DNA from: CBDCVA01 sp965222935 [NCBI: Candidatus Latescibacterota bacterium]
GTDB taxonomy: Bacteria > Latescibacterota > CBDCVA01
Length of the DNA: 64,000 bases
Assembly (NCBI GenBank): GCA_965222935.1
Contig: CBDCVA010000002.1
Coordinates: 1,240,001 to 1,304,000 of the forward strand
Direction: 5' to 3'
Shown: in pieces, positions 1 to 7,288 of the stretch
Position numbering within the stretch: position 1 is the stretch's first letter
Layout: each line of letters begins with the position of its first letter
The notes under the pieces: generated by a model
Database searches by the model: none
What the model was told of the DNA's origin: nothing
What the model saw: the letters and a program-made list of their open reading frames with translations, nothing else
Program-made: the position numbers and the translations under genes

Positions 1-972
1 GCCCAGCCGGTCTTCCATGCCCATCGCGCGCGCCGGGGCGGTCGTGACCTTAGCGATGACGTCCGGGAGCGACAGGCCCAACAGGAAGAATTTCGCCGCG
101 GTCGTCGCCAGATCGAAGACAGGCCCTTCGATGCTATAGACGTGCAGGTCGCTAGAGATGGAATCGGGCGGAAAGCCCTGATCCAAGGCGGCCTCGGCCA
201 CCTGAAAGCCGAAGCTCCCCGCACCGTGGCCGACGTCGAACCAGATCCCCTTATCCCGCGCGCGCCGCACCGCGTCGAACACGCGGCGCTCGTCGTCGAC
301 GATGCCGGTCTCCCGGCTGTGATAGCAATGGGTGACGATGTCCCCTGGCCGCATCATGTCGAGTACCTCAGCCGTGCTGAGGGAAGACATGTTGGGATGG
401 ACCATTAAGGGCTTATCGAGGGTTCTGGCAGCCTCGGCGGCGCAGCGTAGTCCTTCGGGACCGTTTGCGCCCACGAGCATGGTCGAAAGGCGAATCTTGA
501 TCCCGACGATCGTCTCGGGATAAAGCTCCGCGACGCGGACCGCGTCATCGACATCCGCCCATCTGATGTTCTCCAGATCCCCCACCTGCGGGGCGACGAG
601 GCCCGCCACACAGATGTTCAGGAAGGCGTAGATGCGCGTGCGTACATCTCGTATGATGAAGCGCTCGAAGGCGGGGAAGCTTCTCGCGCCCGCCGAGCCC
701 GCGTCGAAGACGGTGGTGACGCCTTTGGCCAGACAGTGCGGGTCCGCCTCGATGCCCCAGTGGGTCGCACCCCAATAGACATGGGTGTGCAGGTCCACGA
801 GCCCGGGGGTGACGATGCGGTCGCCCGCGTCGATGACCTCAGCGCCGTCCGTGGGAAGCGACGGCTCAATGGCGGCTATGACCCCGCCCGAGACCCCCAC
901 GTCGCAGACGGCGTCGAGATCCTGGGAAGGATCAATGACCCGCCCACCGCGGATGATACAGTCGTAAGACAT
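1..972 (-). CDS. Amidohydrolase-superfamily metallohydrolase (EF_0837/AHA_3915 type), 3' end off window
   Basis: Reading the minus strand from ATG at 972 gives 324 uninterrupted codons that run off the left edge, so the C-terminus is missing. The protein has the cyclic amidohydrolase layout: an N-terminal beta segment (MSYDCIIRGGRVIDP), the metal-binding HTH at residues 62-64, a candidate carbamylated lysine in GIKIRLS, a later histidine in MVHPN, HCYH, and SSDLH near the active-site end. AGGAGAAGGAG lies 7 bases before the start. The family is related to dihydroorotase, enamidase and deacetylase enzymes; the substrate is not known. It is divergent from a DSD1-type PLP enzyme, suggesting joint use in breakdown of an amino-acid or amino-sugar derivative (inference). 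Confidence 0.85.
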   Translation of the reverse strand, partial: MSYDCIIRGGRVIDPSQDLDAVCDVGVSGGVIAAIEPSLPTDGAEVIDAGDRIVTPGLVDLHTHVYWGATHWGIEADPHCLAKGVTTVFDAGSAGARSFPAFERFIIRDVRTRIYAFLNICVAGLVAPQVGDLENIRWADVDDAVRVAELYPETIVGIKIRLSTMLVGANGPEGLRCAAEAARTLDKPLMVHPNMSSLSTAEVLDMMRPGDIVTHCYHSRETGIVDDERRVFDAVRRARDKGIWFDVGHGAGSFGFQVAEAALDQGFPPDSISSDLHVYSIEGPVFDLATTAAKFFLLGLSLPDVIAKVTTAPARAMGMEDRLG

Positions 973-1107
973 GGCACGCTCCTTCTCCTGAGCCTGATAG
1001 TGCTACCGAGAAGACAAGATACAGCTTCGCGCAATCCTTGTGCGATAGATATATTGCAGGAGACTGGATACAACTTTCCTGATGGTAAGATCTGATGGAG
1101 GACGCTG
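973..1107. promoter_or_regulatory. Divergent intergenic region with a 15-bp imperfect direct repeat
   Basis: This 135-bp gap separates two divergent genes and must carry both promoters. AGACAAGATACAGCTT (1012-1027) and AGACTGGATACAACTT (1061-1076) are near-identical and lie 49 bp apart on the same strand, a spacing compatible with a regulator bound at two sites. TATATT at 1049-1054 could be a -10 element for the rightward operon. The binding role is inference. Confidence 0.35.
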
Positions 1108-2241
1108 ATGGACCCTCAGTATCTCATAAATAACCCTGACGCAATCCCTTCGCCCAGTCTGCTGGTCTACCGCCCGATTCTGGAGCGCAACATCCATAGG
1201 GCGCTCGAACTCGCTGAGGGTGATCCTTCACGCCTGAGACCGCACTGCAAGACCCACAAGACCCGGGAGATCGCCGAGATTGAGTTGGGGTTGGGCATCA
1301 CCAAGCATAAGTGCGCGACGCTTGCCGAGGCCGCCATGCTAGCGGAGGCCGGCTTAACCGATGTTCTGATCGCCTATCCCCGGGTGGGTCCGGCCGTCGA
1401 AGGCTTCATCGAGATCATGGCGCGCTACCCAACCTGCGATTTCAAGGTGACCGTCGACCATTCCGAGTCCTTACACGCGCTCTCGGCCGCCCTCGCCGCC
1501 CGGGGGCTCGAGGCGTCTGTCTTGGTGGACCTCGACGTCGGGATGCATCGGACGGGCATCGCTCCCGGTGATGCGGCGTTATCCCTCTACCGGCTCCTGA
1601 GCGAACTTCCAGGCGTGCGCCCAGGAGGCATTCATGCGTACGACGGGCAGAACCATCAGCGGGACCCCGCAGAGCGTCAGCGCGCCGCGATGGCTTGCTT
1701 CGAGAAGGTCAGAGCGCTCAAGGAGGCAGCCGAGGCCGAGGGCCTGCCCGTCCCGAGCATCGTGATGGGCTGCACAGCCACCTTTCCGTTCTACGCGCGG
1801 CTCGAGGGTGTGGAGGCCTCGCCGGGGACATGCTTCTTGCAGGACTGGGGCTTTCAGCGAGCCTTTCCCGATCTTCCCTTCGAGCCCGCCGCCGTGCTGT
1901 TGAGCCGTGTCATCAGCATCCCCGCACCGGGACGGGTCACGCTCGATCTTGGTTACAAGGCCATTGCTTCCGACCAGCCGGGACCACGCGGGACGTTCCT
2001 GAACCTCCCCAAGGCGCGCAGCCGCGACCAGAACGAGGAGCATTGGATGCTGGGCGTCGCACTTGACGTCCCTGTCGTCCGTGGCGACGAGGTCTACGTC
2101 GTGCCGACGCACGTCTGCCCCACCTTCAATCTCCATAAGCGCGTCTACGTCATCGACGAGCGCGGCGAATGCACCGCCCGCTGGGAAGTGGCGGCCCGCG
2201 ATCGAGAGCTGGCCCCCGCGGCCGTAACGGAGAGCTCATGA
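1108..2241 (+). CDS. DSD1-family PLP-dependent enzyme (D-threonine aldolase / D-serine dehydratase-like)
   Basis: This 377-residue fold-type III PLP enzyme has an alanine-racemase-like N-terminal barrel and the family PHCKTHK motif (about residues 45-51), whose first lysine should bind PLP. The C-terminal domain ends in PTHVCPTF, the His-x-Cys zinc site of D-threonine aldolases and eukaryotic D-serine dehydratases. GGAGG lies 6 bases before the ATG. It is the first gene of a three-gene operon and overlaps the methyltransferase by four bases (ATGA). Likely chemistry is retro-aldol cleavage or dehydration of a D-beta-hydroxy amino acid; which one cannot be told from sequence. Confidence 0.85.
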   Translation: MDPQYLINNPDAIPSPSLLVYRPILERNIHRALELAEGDPSRLRPHCKTHKTREIAEIELGLGITKHKCATLAEAAMLAEAGLTDVLIAYPRVGPAVEGFIEIMARYPTCDFKVTVDHSESLHALSAALAARGLEASVLVDLDVGMHRTGIAPGDAALSLYRLLSELPGVRPGGIHAYDGQNHQRDPAERQRAAMACFEKVRALKEAAEAEGLPVPSIVMGCTATFPFYARLEGVEASPGTCFLQDWGFQRAFPDLPFEPAAVLLSRVISIPAPGRVTLDLGYKAIASDQPGPRGTFLNLPKARSRDQNEEHWMLGVALDVPVVRGDEVYVVPTHVCPTFNLHKRVYVIDERGECTARWEVAARDRELAPAAVTESS

Positions 2242-2903
2242 TATCGCACGCCTCCCTGGGCCCCATGCTCAGTCCCGAAGTCGCCGACTACATCGAGGGT
2301 CTTCTGCCCAAGCGCGATCCGGTTCTTGCCCGGATGGAAGCCGCCGCGGAGGAACGGAGCATCCCCATCGTCGGACCCGTGATCGGGCGGCTGCTCTATC
2401 AGTTTGCGCGCTCGATGGGTGCGAAGCGCATCTTCGAGATGGGCTCGGCGATCGGGTATTCGACGATCTGGCTTGCGCGGGCGCTCCCGCCCGATGGGCG
2501 CATCGTGTACACCGATGGCAGTTCACACAACGCGGATGAGGCCACCGAAAACCTGCGGCAGGCGGGCGTCTTGGATCGGGTGGATATCAAAGTGGGAGAC
2601 GCTCTCGAGATCCTGGATGGGACATCGGGGACGTTCGATCTGATCTTCAACGATGTGGACAAGCCCTGGTATCCCAAAGTATTTGACCTGGCCGTGCCCC
2701 GCGTGCGACCGGGTGGGCTTTTCATCACCGACAACGCTATTTGGATGAGTCAGGTGGCGGGCGACGACCAAAGCGAATCGACAGTAGCCATCCGTACCTT
2801 CAACGCGCTCTGCTACGAATCACCCGAGCTCTTTACCACGATCATCCCGCTGCGCGACGGCCTCACCGTCTGCCTCAAGCGGGAGCCCACCGAACGGGCG
2901 TAG
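2238..2903 (+). CDS. Class I SAM-dependent O-methyltransferase
   Basis: The protein has 221 residues from ATG 2238, chosen because it overlaps the previous stop (ATGA) behind a GGAGAG ribosome site; a further upstream ATG at 2169 would sit inside the previous gene. The SAM-binding motif EMGSAIGYSTIWLA and the following DLIFNDVDKPWYP segment match the family 3 (catechol O-methyltransferase-like) group, where acidic residues of the second motif bind a divalent metal. The acceptor is unknown. Its place between a PLP enzyme and a phosphodiesterase suggests a tailoring or detoxification step in the same small-molecule pathway (inference). Confidence 0.85.
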   Translation: MISHASLGPMLSPEVADYIEGLLPKRDPVLARMEAAAEERSIPIVGPVIGRLLYQFARSMGAKRIFEMGSAIGYSTIWLARALPPDGRIVYTDGSSHNADEATENLRQAGVLDRVDIKVGDALEILDGTSGTFDLIFNDVDKPWYPKVFDLAVPRVRPGGLFITDNAIWMSQVAGDDQSESTVAIRTFNALCYESPELFTTIIPLRDGLTVCLKREPTERA

Positions 2904-2922
2904 CCCTGGAGAGGAGACGCGC

Positions 2923-4872
2923 ATGGGCAAGAAGATTTATGCCTACGGGATGGACGGCTTAATCACCCCGATGATGAAGCATTTCGCCGCCGAAGGCGCT
3001 TTGCCCAATTTCAAGCGGATGCTGACAGAGGGCACGGTCAACCAGACCTTCCCCTCCTTTCCCGTCTGGACACCGACTAACTGGGCCACTCTCTCGACCG
3101 GTGCACACACGGGAACCCACGGTGTCACTCGCTGGAGCGTGGAGGTTGCCCCCGGGAAGCGCATCGACAGCTTCGACGGTCGAGCGGTCAATGCTGAGCG
3201 CATCTGGAACGCCCTGGAACGCGCCAGCCTAGATAGCGTTGCCGTGCACTACCCGGCGGCTTATCCCTCGGGGATCAAATCGGGGTATGTCGTAGACGGC
3301 TTCGGGCATCCCAGCCACGCCCGTACCGACTACGAGATCGCCGCCTGTCAGGCTTGCACCACTGCCGATACCGAGGCCACTGTCGAGATGGACCACGACG
3401 GCACGGCCGTTCGTCGGGCGCAGCGCAGCATCGTCTCCATCCCTCCCTTGCGTCCCGCCGAAGGCTGGTCCAATCTGCCCGCGAGCCACGCACCACCGCT
3501 GGAGACGACCCTCGAAATCCATGCCCGCCTCGGCGGCGACGTCACCTCTTTCGGTGTCCTGGCGGTCGATAGCCGCGGCCGTGGTTACGATAAGGTTGTC
3601 ATTTGCCGGGAGAAGGACGGCGCCGCACGGGTCGCCGAAGCCGAAGTAGACGCTTGGAGTGACTGGGCGATCGAAACCTTCCAGATCGAGGGTAGGGACC
3701 AGCGGGCCTCGGTCCGCTTCAAGCTTCTCGAACTCTCGCCCGATGGCACGCAACTCAAGTTATACCGCACCCAGGCCACCTACGCCGATGGCTTCACCAC
3801 CCCCGATGACCTGGCCGCCGAGCTGATCGAACGTTTCGGCCCTTATCAGGAACACGCCTCCATGGTCCCGTACACCTCCGGCATGGCCGATTTCGACACC
3901 GCCCTCGAGGAGTGCGAGTACCAGGGCATCTGGTTCGCTGATGTCGCCAACGCCATGCTTCGGGAGAAGGGGTGCAGCTTCTTCATGTGCCACTGGCACC
4001 TCTACGATTACCTGAACCACATCCACCTGAACGACGTTGACCCGGTCTGTCCGGGCTACGACTCGGCCACCGCAGATCTTGCGATGGACTATTTTCGTCG
4101 GGCCTATCAGGTGGGCGACCGCATCCTGGGCCGGATCTGGGAGGCCGCCGACGCCGAAACCTACGTCGGTGTCATAGCCGACCACGGCGCCTCCCCCGAT
4201 GTCCGGATCGCCAACATCCGCAAGTTCCTTCACGACCAGGGTTTCACCGTCCTCGGAGATGGCGCTCGGGGCGTCGAGCGCGACGAGGTCCGCGAAGAGG
4301 ACATCGATTGGAAAGAAACCCGGGCCTACCTGAGGGATGACAAAGGCTTTGACATCTTCATCAACGCCGAGCCGGGCGAGACGTTCGACCGGATCGAGCG
4401 GGAGCTTCTCCTGGCGCTGCGCACCTGGGTCGACGAGGGGACGGGTCGCACTCCCATCGCCATCGCTCTCCCCAAGCGCGACGCCTACATCTTCGGCCAG
4501 TGGGGCGATCAGTGCGGCGATGTCATCTTCGTCTGGGAGCACGGCTACGTGAGCGGCTACTACGGCCAGTGGAAGGGTATCGTCGGTGGCGGGGCCGTGG
4601 GGCCCCCCCAAGTCTACGGCGCGCACCACGGCGGCTTCCTCCCCACCCAGAGCGAAATCTCTTCAAGCTTCGGCTCGTTGCTCCTGGCCGGTCCCGGTCT
4701 CAAAAGGGGCTACGAGCGTCCTGCCGAGGCCCTCGGCTACATCCACGCGGCTGACGTCGTGCCCACCTTCTGCCACATCATGGGGGTATCGCCGCCCGCT
4801 CAGAGCCAGGGTGCAGTCGCTTACGATCTCTTCGAAGGGCATGAGATGCGCCGCCAGCGGGAACTGACCTGA
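2923..4872 (+). CDS. Alkaline phosphatase-superfamily type I phosphodiesterase / phosphotransferase
   Basis: This 649-residue protein belongs to the type I phosphodiesterase/nucleotide pyrophosphatase group. Metal and nucleophile positions are visible: GMDG near residue 10, the nucleophile region TPTNWATLSTG near residues 45-60, GTHG just after, VIADHG in the middle and HHGGFLP near the C-terminus. No signal peptide is evident, so it is probably cytoplasmic. GGAGAGGAG precedes the ATG and the gene follows the methyltransferase by 19 bases, so it is the third gene of the operon. Its last 110 codons are repeated as a fragment at 6798-7129, downstream of an insert. The substrate is unknown. Confidence 0.85.
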   Translation: MGKKIYAYGMDGLITPMMKHFAAEGALPNFKRMLTEGTVNQTFPSFPVWTPTNWATLSTGAHTGTHGVTRWSVEVAPGKRIDSFDGRAVNAERIWNALERASLDSVAVHYPAAYPSGIKSGYVVDGFGHPSHARTDYEIAACQACTTADTEATVEMDHDGTAVRRAQRSIVSIPPLRPAEGWSNLPASHAPPLETTLEIHARLGGDVTSFGVLAVDSRGRGYDKVVICREKDGAARVAEAEVDAWSDWAIETFQIEGRDQRASVRFKLLELSPDGTQLKLYRTQATYADGFTTPDDLAAELIERFGPYQEHASMVPYTSGMADFDTALEECEYQGIWFADVANAMLREKGCSFFMCHWHLYDYLNHIHLNDVDPVCPGYDSATADLAMDYFRRAYQVGDRILGRIWEAADAETYVGVIADHGASPDVRIANIRKFLHDQGFTVLGDGARGVERDEVREEDIDWKETRAYLRDDKGFDIFINAEPGETFDRIERELLLALRTWVDEGTGRTPIAIALPKRDAYIFGQWGDQCGDVIFVWEHGYVSGYYGQWKGIVGGGAVGPPQVYGAHHGGFLPTQSEISSSFGSLLLAGPGLKRGYERPAEALGYIHAADVVPTFCHIMGVSPPAQSQGAVAYDLFEGHEMRRQRELT

Positions 4873-4900
4873 GGCCGCGATGCCGGCGATCTTCCTGACG
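4541..4900 (+). repeat. Direct repeat, copy A (3' end of phosphodiesterase gene plus 28 bp)
   Basis: This 360-bp segment matches 6798-7159 in the same orientation. Aligning by eye I count about 18 substitutions and one 2-bp indel, so roughly 95% identity. Homology starts at acggctacgtgagc and ends at cttcctgacg, where the two sequences diverge abruptly. The copies bound the unrelated segment 4901-6797. Confidence 0.9.
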
Positions 4901-6797
4901 CATAAACGAATTAGTTCATTCTACCAGTGTCGAAATGAGGATAACTCCCAGATTTTGCGCATTTTTGTTCATACTTCAACATTTCCTAGCCCAACCAACT
5001 GGAATCCGTCATCAAACAGAATGCGGATTCGTTCAACTCAGAGACCCTCCTCGGCCCCATGTGACGCTCGTTGTCTAACCCACCCGAACCGGCGTTACTC
5101 ACCGCACCTTGGCCCCCGACACTTGCTGCAGCGGGGCCTACGCAGCCGACTCGACGACCCAGACGACCTCTCACGGCCGCAATTGTCAACGCGCTATCTT
5201 GGCCGCCGCCGGTGCGCCTGTGTGCAGCGATGTTGAGCACTATGATCACGGCTTAGGCTACGCTGCTCACTCGATCGCACACACAGGCGGGGGCGCGACG
5301 ACGTTTGCCAACTAGCCTCCAAAATGTAGGAGGGCGGATGGACATGGCGATTGAACCCTTTACGGAGTACATCCGTAGAGCTGTCGGCCAAACGCAGTTC
5401 AGAAATGTCTGGGGAAACCGTTTCGATTCGTCCGTGATGCATGAACTGTATGCCAGGAAGAGGAGGAGGGAGTACTGCCTGTCCAATACGGAGGCCATAA
5501 GCGTGCGTGAAACCGAACTGGCTGACATCGTGTCCGAGCTCACGCCAATGGTCGCGCGCTATAGCTCACACGAAACCGGTGCAGTAGGAAACGGCCTCTA
5601 CAAGCTGATGGGGTCGTGGGCTTCGCCCCGCCTGCCGTCCGTCCAGGACTACGCAAAGATACTGATTCTCGCGGCCGCGCGACTGGGTCCAGAACGAGTC
5701 GCCGGCTTGTTCGCGGGATGGGTCGACGGTCGACCCGTCAGGGTCTGGCTGTGTGCCTTGCTCAAGGGAGCGATTACCGATGGACGGCTGAGCCCCATAG
5801 ACGGCTTGTTCCTGGAGACACTGCCAAGGAACGGAGATGAGTTTCCCAGATCCCTCTACGTTCAAATTGACGAACACGATACCCGGCACGAGCAGTACGC
5901 CCAAAGGGTGATGCTTTCCCTCGAACACGAAGTAGGACCCGCCCTGTACTCCCCGGATGGCGATACAGACAGCAGGTTCCCTCAGCCACTGCTCCGCCCC
6001 ACAATTCGCAACCCGGAACTTTCTTCGGTGTCGCCGGGTAGCCTTTGCCGAGCAATGTCGGTCGAGATCAACGGCTACGTAGACTGGTTCAGACAGTGGT
6101 GGGATTACGGAGACGTAGACGCATTTTTCCTTCACCCGGTGTTTTCGAGTGACTCTAGGGACATAAGTAACCCGCCACCGATTCTTGTCTCCGAGGAGCA
6201 GTTGCGCAGATGTCTGAAAGTGCATGGACTGCTGGAGAAGTACACAAGGTTGGATCTTTGCATCGCAAGGTGGCTCAGGTCGAAACGCGCGACCGTGAAA
6301 GAAGAGCAGTTGATCGAGCTGAGGATCGCGTTGGAATCTGTTCTGCTGGGCGATGATAAGGGGGTCGTTGGAGAAAAAAGGCATCGTCTGTCGGTGAGAG
6401 GGGCGTGGCTACTCGGTGAGACATTCGATCAGCGCAAGACCTATTTTCGCATGCTTCGGGAAGCCTACGGCTCTGCATCAAGCGTGCTGCATGCCGGCAG
6501 CCTCGAGAAGAAGGATACGGAAGCGCTAGCGAGGGTGATCGGTGAAGCCCAGGATCGTTGCCGGGAGGCGATACTGCGGATTGCGAATGCCAAGGGTATG
6601 CCAGATTGGTCTGACGTCGTTTTGGGCAAGGGGTTTCATCGTGGTCGAGAAGGCGATGCGAATTAGGACCCGCGTCGGCTATTGCCGGGGCCTGCGGAAA
6701 CCAATCTGCGCATACCACCTCTGTACGCTCAGGTCATAACCAAATGGGCACATCATTTCTCACTCCCCAATCCTCATGAACGTTGTGATCTCTATTA
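4901..6797. other. Insert of foreign-looking DNA between two copies of a gene 3' end
   Basis: This 1.9-kb segment lies between the two repeat copies and matches neither the operon nor its flank. It begins with a more AT-rich stretch (4901-5040), has about 430 bp in which I see no convincing gene, then one gene (5338-6666) and 130 bp of non-coding DNA. No transposase, integrase or terminal inverted repeats were seen. The layout could arise by insertion with duplication of the target gene's end, or by decay of a tandem paralogue whose 5' part was replaced. Confidence 0.7.
5338..6666 (+). CDS. HEPN-like (Apea-type) domain protein, candidate defence gene
   Basis: From ATG 5338 the protein has 442 residues; AGGAGG lies 4 bases upstream, and ATG 5344 is an alternative. 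I see no transmembrane segment. The C-terminal 150 residues resemble the Apea-like HEPN domain: a long helix (LIELRIALESVLLGDDKG), a second helix (VRGAWLLG), then YGSASSVLHAG, which sits where Apea-type proteins carry Y..RS.IVHG. The HEPN histidine is H385, but the arginine of the RX4-6H RNase motif is A380 (codon GCA at 6475). The N-terminal 250 residues are not recognised. It is the only gene of the insert. HEPN assignment is from pattern memory, so moderate. Confidence 0.6.
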   Translation: MDMAIEPFTEYIRRAVGQTQFRNVWGNRFDSSVMHELYARKRRREYCLSNTEAISVRETELADIVSELTPMVARYSSHETGAVGNGLYKLMGSWASPRLPSVQDYAKILILAAARLGPERVAGLFAGWVDGRPVRVWLCALLKGAITDGRLSPIDGLFLETLPRNGDEFPRSLYVQIDEHDTRHEQYAQRVMLSLEHEVGPALYSPDGDTDSRFPQPLLRPTIRNPELSSVSPGSLCRAMSVEINGYVDWFRQWWDYGDVDAFFLHPVFSSDSRDISNPPPILVSEEQLRRCLKVHGLLEKYTRLDLCIARWLRSKRATVKEEQLIELRIALESVLLGDDKGVVGEKRHRLSVRGAWLLGETFDQRKTYFRMLREAYGSASSVLHAGSLEKKDTEALARVIGEAQDRCREAILRIANAKGMPDWSDVVLGKGFHRGREGDAN

Positions 6798-7129
6798 ACG
6801 GCTACGTGAGCGGCTACTACGGCCAGTGGAAGGGCATCGTCGGTGGCGGGGCCGTGGGAGCTCCCCAAGTCTACGGCGGGCACCACGGCGGCTTCCTCCC
6901 CACCCAGAGCGAAATCTCTTCAAGCTTCGGCTCGCTGCTCCTGGCCGGTCCCGGTCTCAAAAAGGGCTACGAGCGTCCTGCCGAGACCTTCGGCTACATC
7001 CATGCGGCTGACGTCGTGCCCACCTTCTGCCACATCATGGGGGTATCACCGCCCGCCCAGAGCCAGGGTGCGGTTGCTTACGATCTCTTCGAAGGACATG
7101 AGATGCGCCGGCGGCGGGAACTAACCTGA
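6798..7129 (+). pseudogene. Truncated second copy of phosphodiesterase C-terminus
   Basis: About 110 codons matching the last part of the 2923-4872 gene remain open to the same stop, with six or seven amino-acid changes (for example ALGY to TFGY, MRRQRE to MRRRRE). An ATG at 6776 in frame adds seven unrelated residues. It lacks the nucleophile and most metal ligands, so it cannot be a working enzyme; HHGGFLP is retained. Confidence 0.85.
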
Positions 7130-7159
7130 GAGGCCGCGATGCCGGCGATCTTCCTGACG
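6798..7159 (+). repeat. Direct repeat, copy B
   Basis: Partner of 4541-4900. It carries the pseudogene and 30 bp beyond its stop; the 2-bp insertion lies just after the stop codon. From 7160 the sequence is unique and presumably the original downstream flank of the operon. Confidence 0.9.
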
Positions 7160-7288
7160 TACCGCGGTAGATAACGCCGTTGGAGACGACCTTAGGGCAA
7201 AGACGGCGATGCGCCTGGGCCCGACGATTGTACGGCTGCCCCAGCCGCACAAGGATGCCGTTGTCCTGACGGCGGTTCTGGGGCTGAC

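Noticed and set aside
3760-4629. A 289-codon minus-strand ORF
   Set aside because: Antisense to the phosphodiesterase gene, with no start signal or motif.
4880-5236. Plus-strand ORF at the left edge of the insert
   Set aside because: Begins inside the repeat, no ribosome site, Arg/Ser/Pro-rich; likely chance.
4901-6797. Insertion sequence
   Set aside because: No transposase, terminal inverted repeats or short target duplication; the flanks are long direct copies of a gene end.
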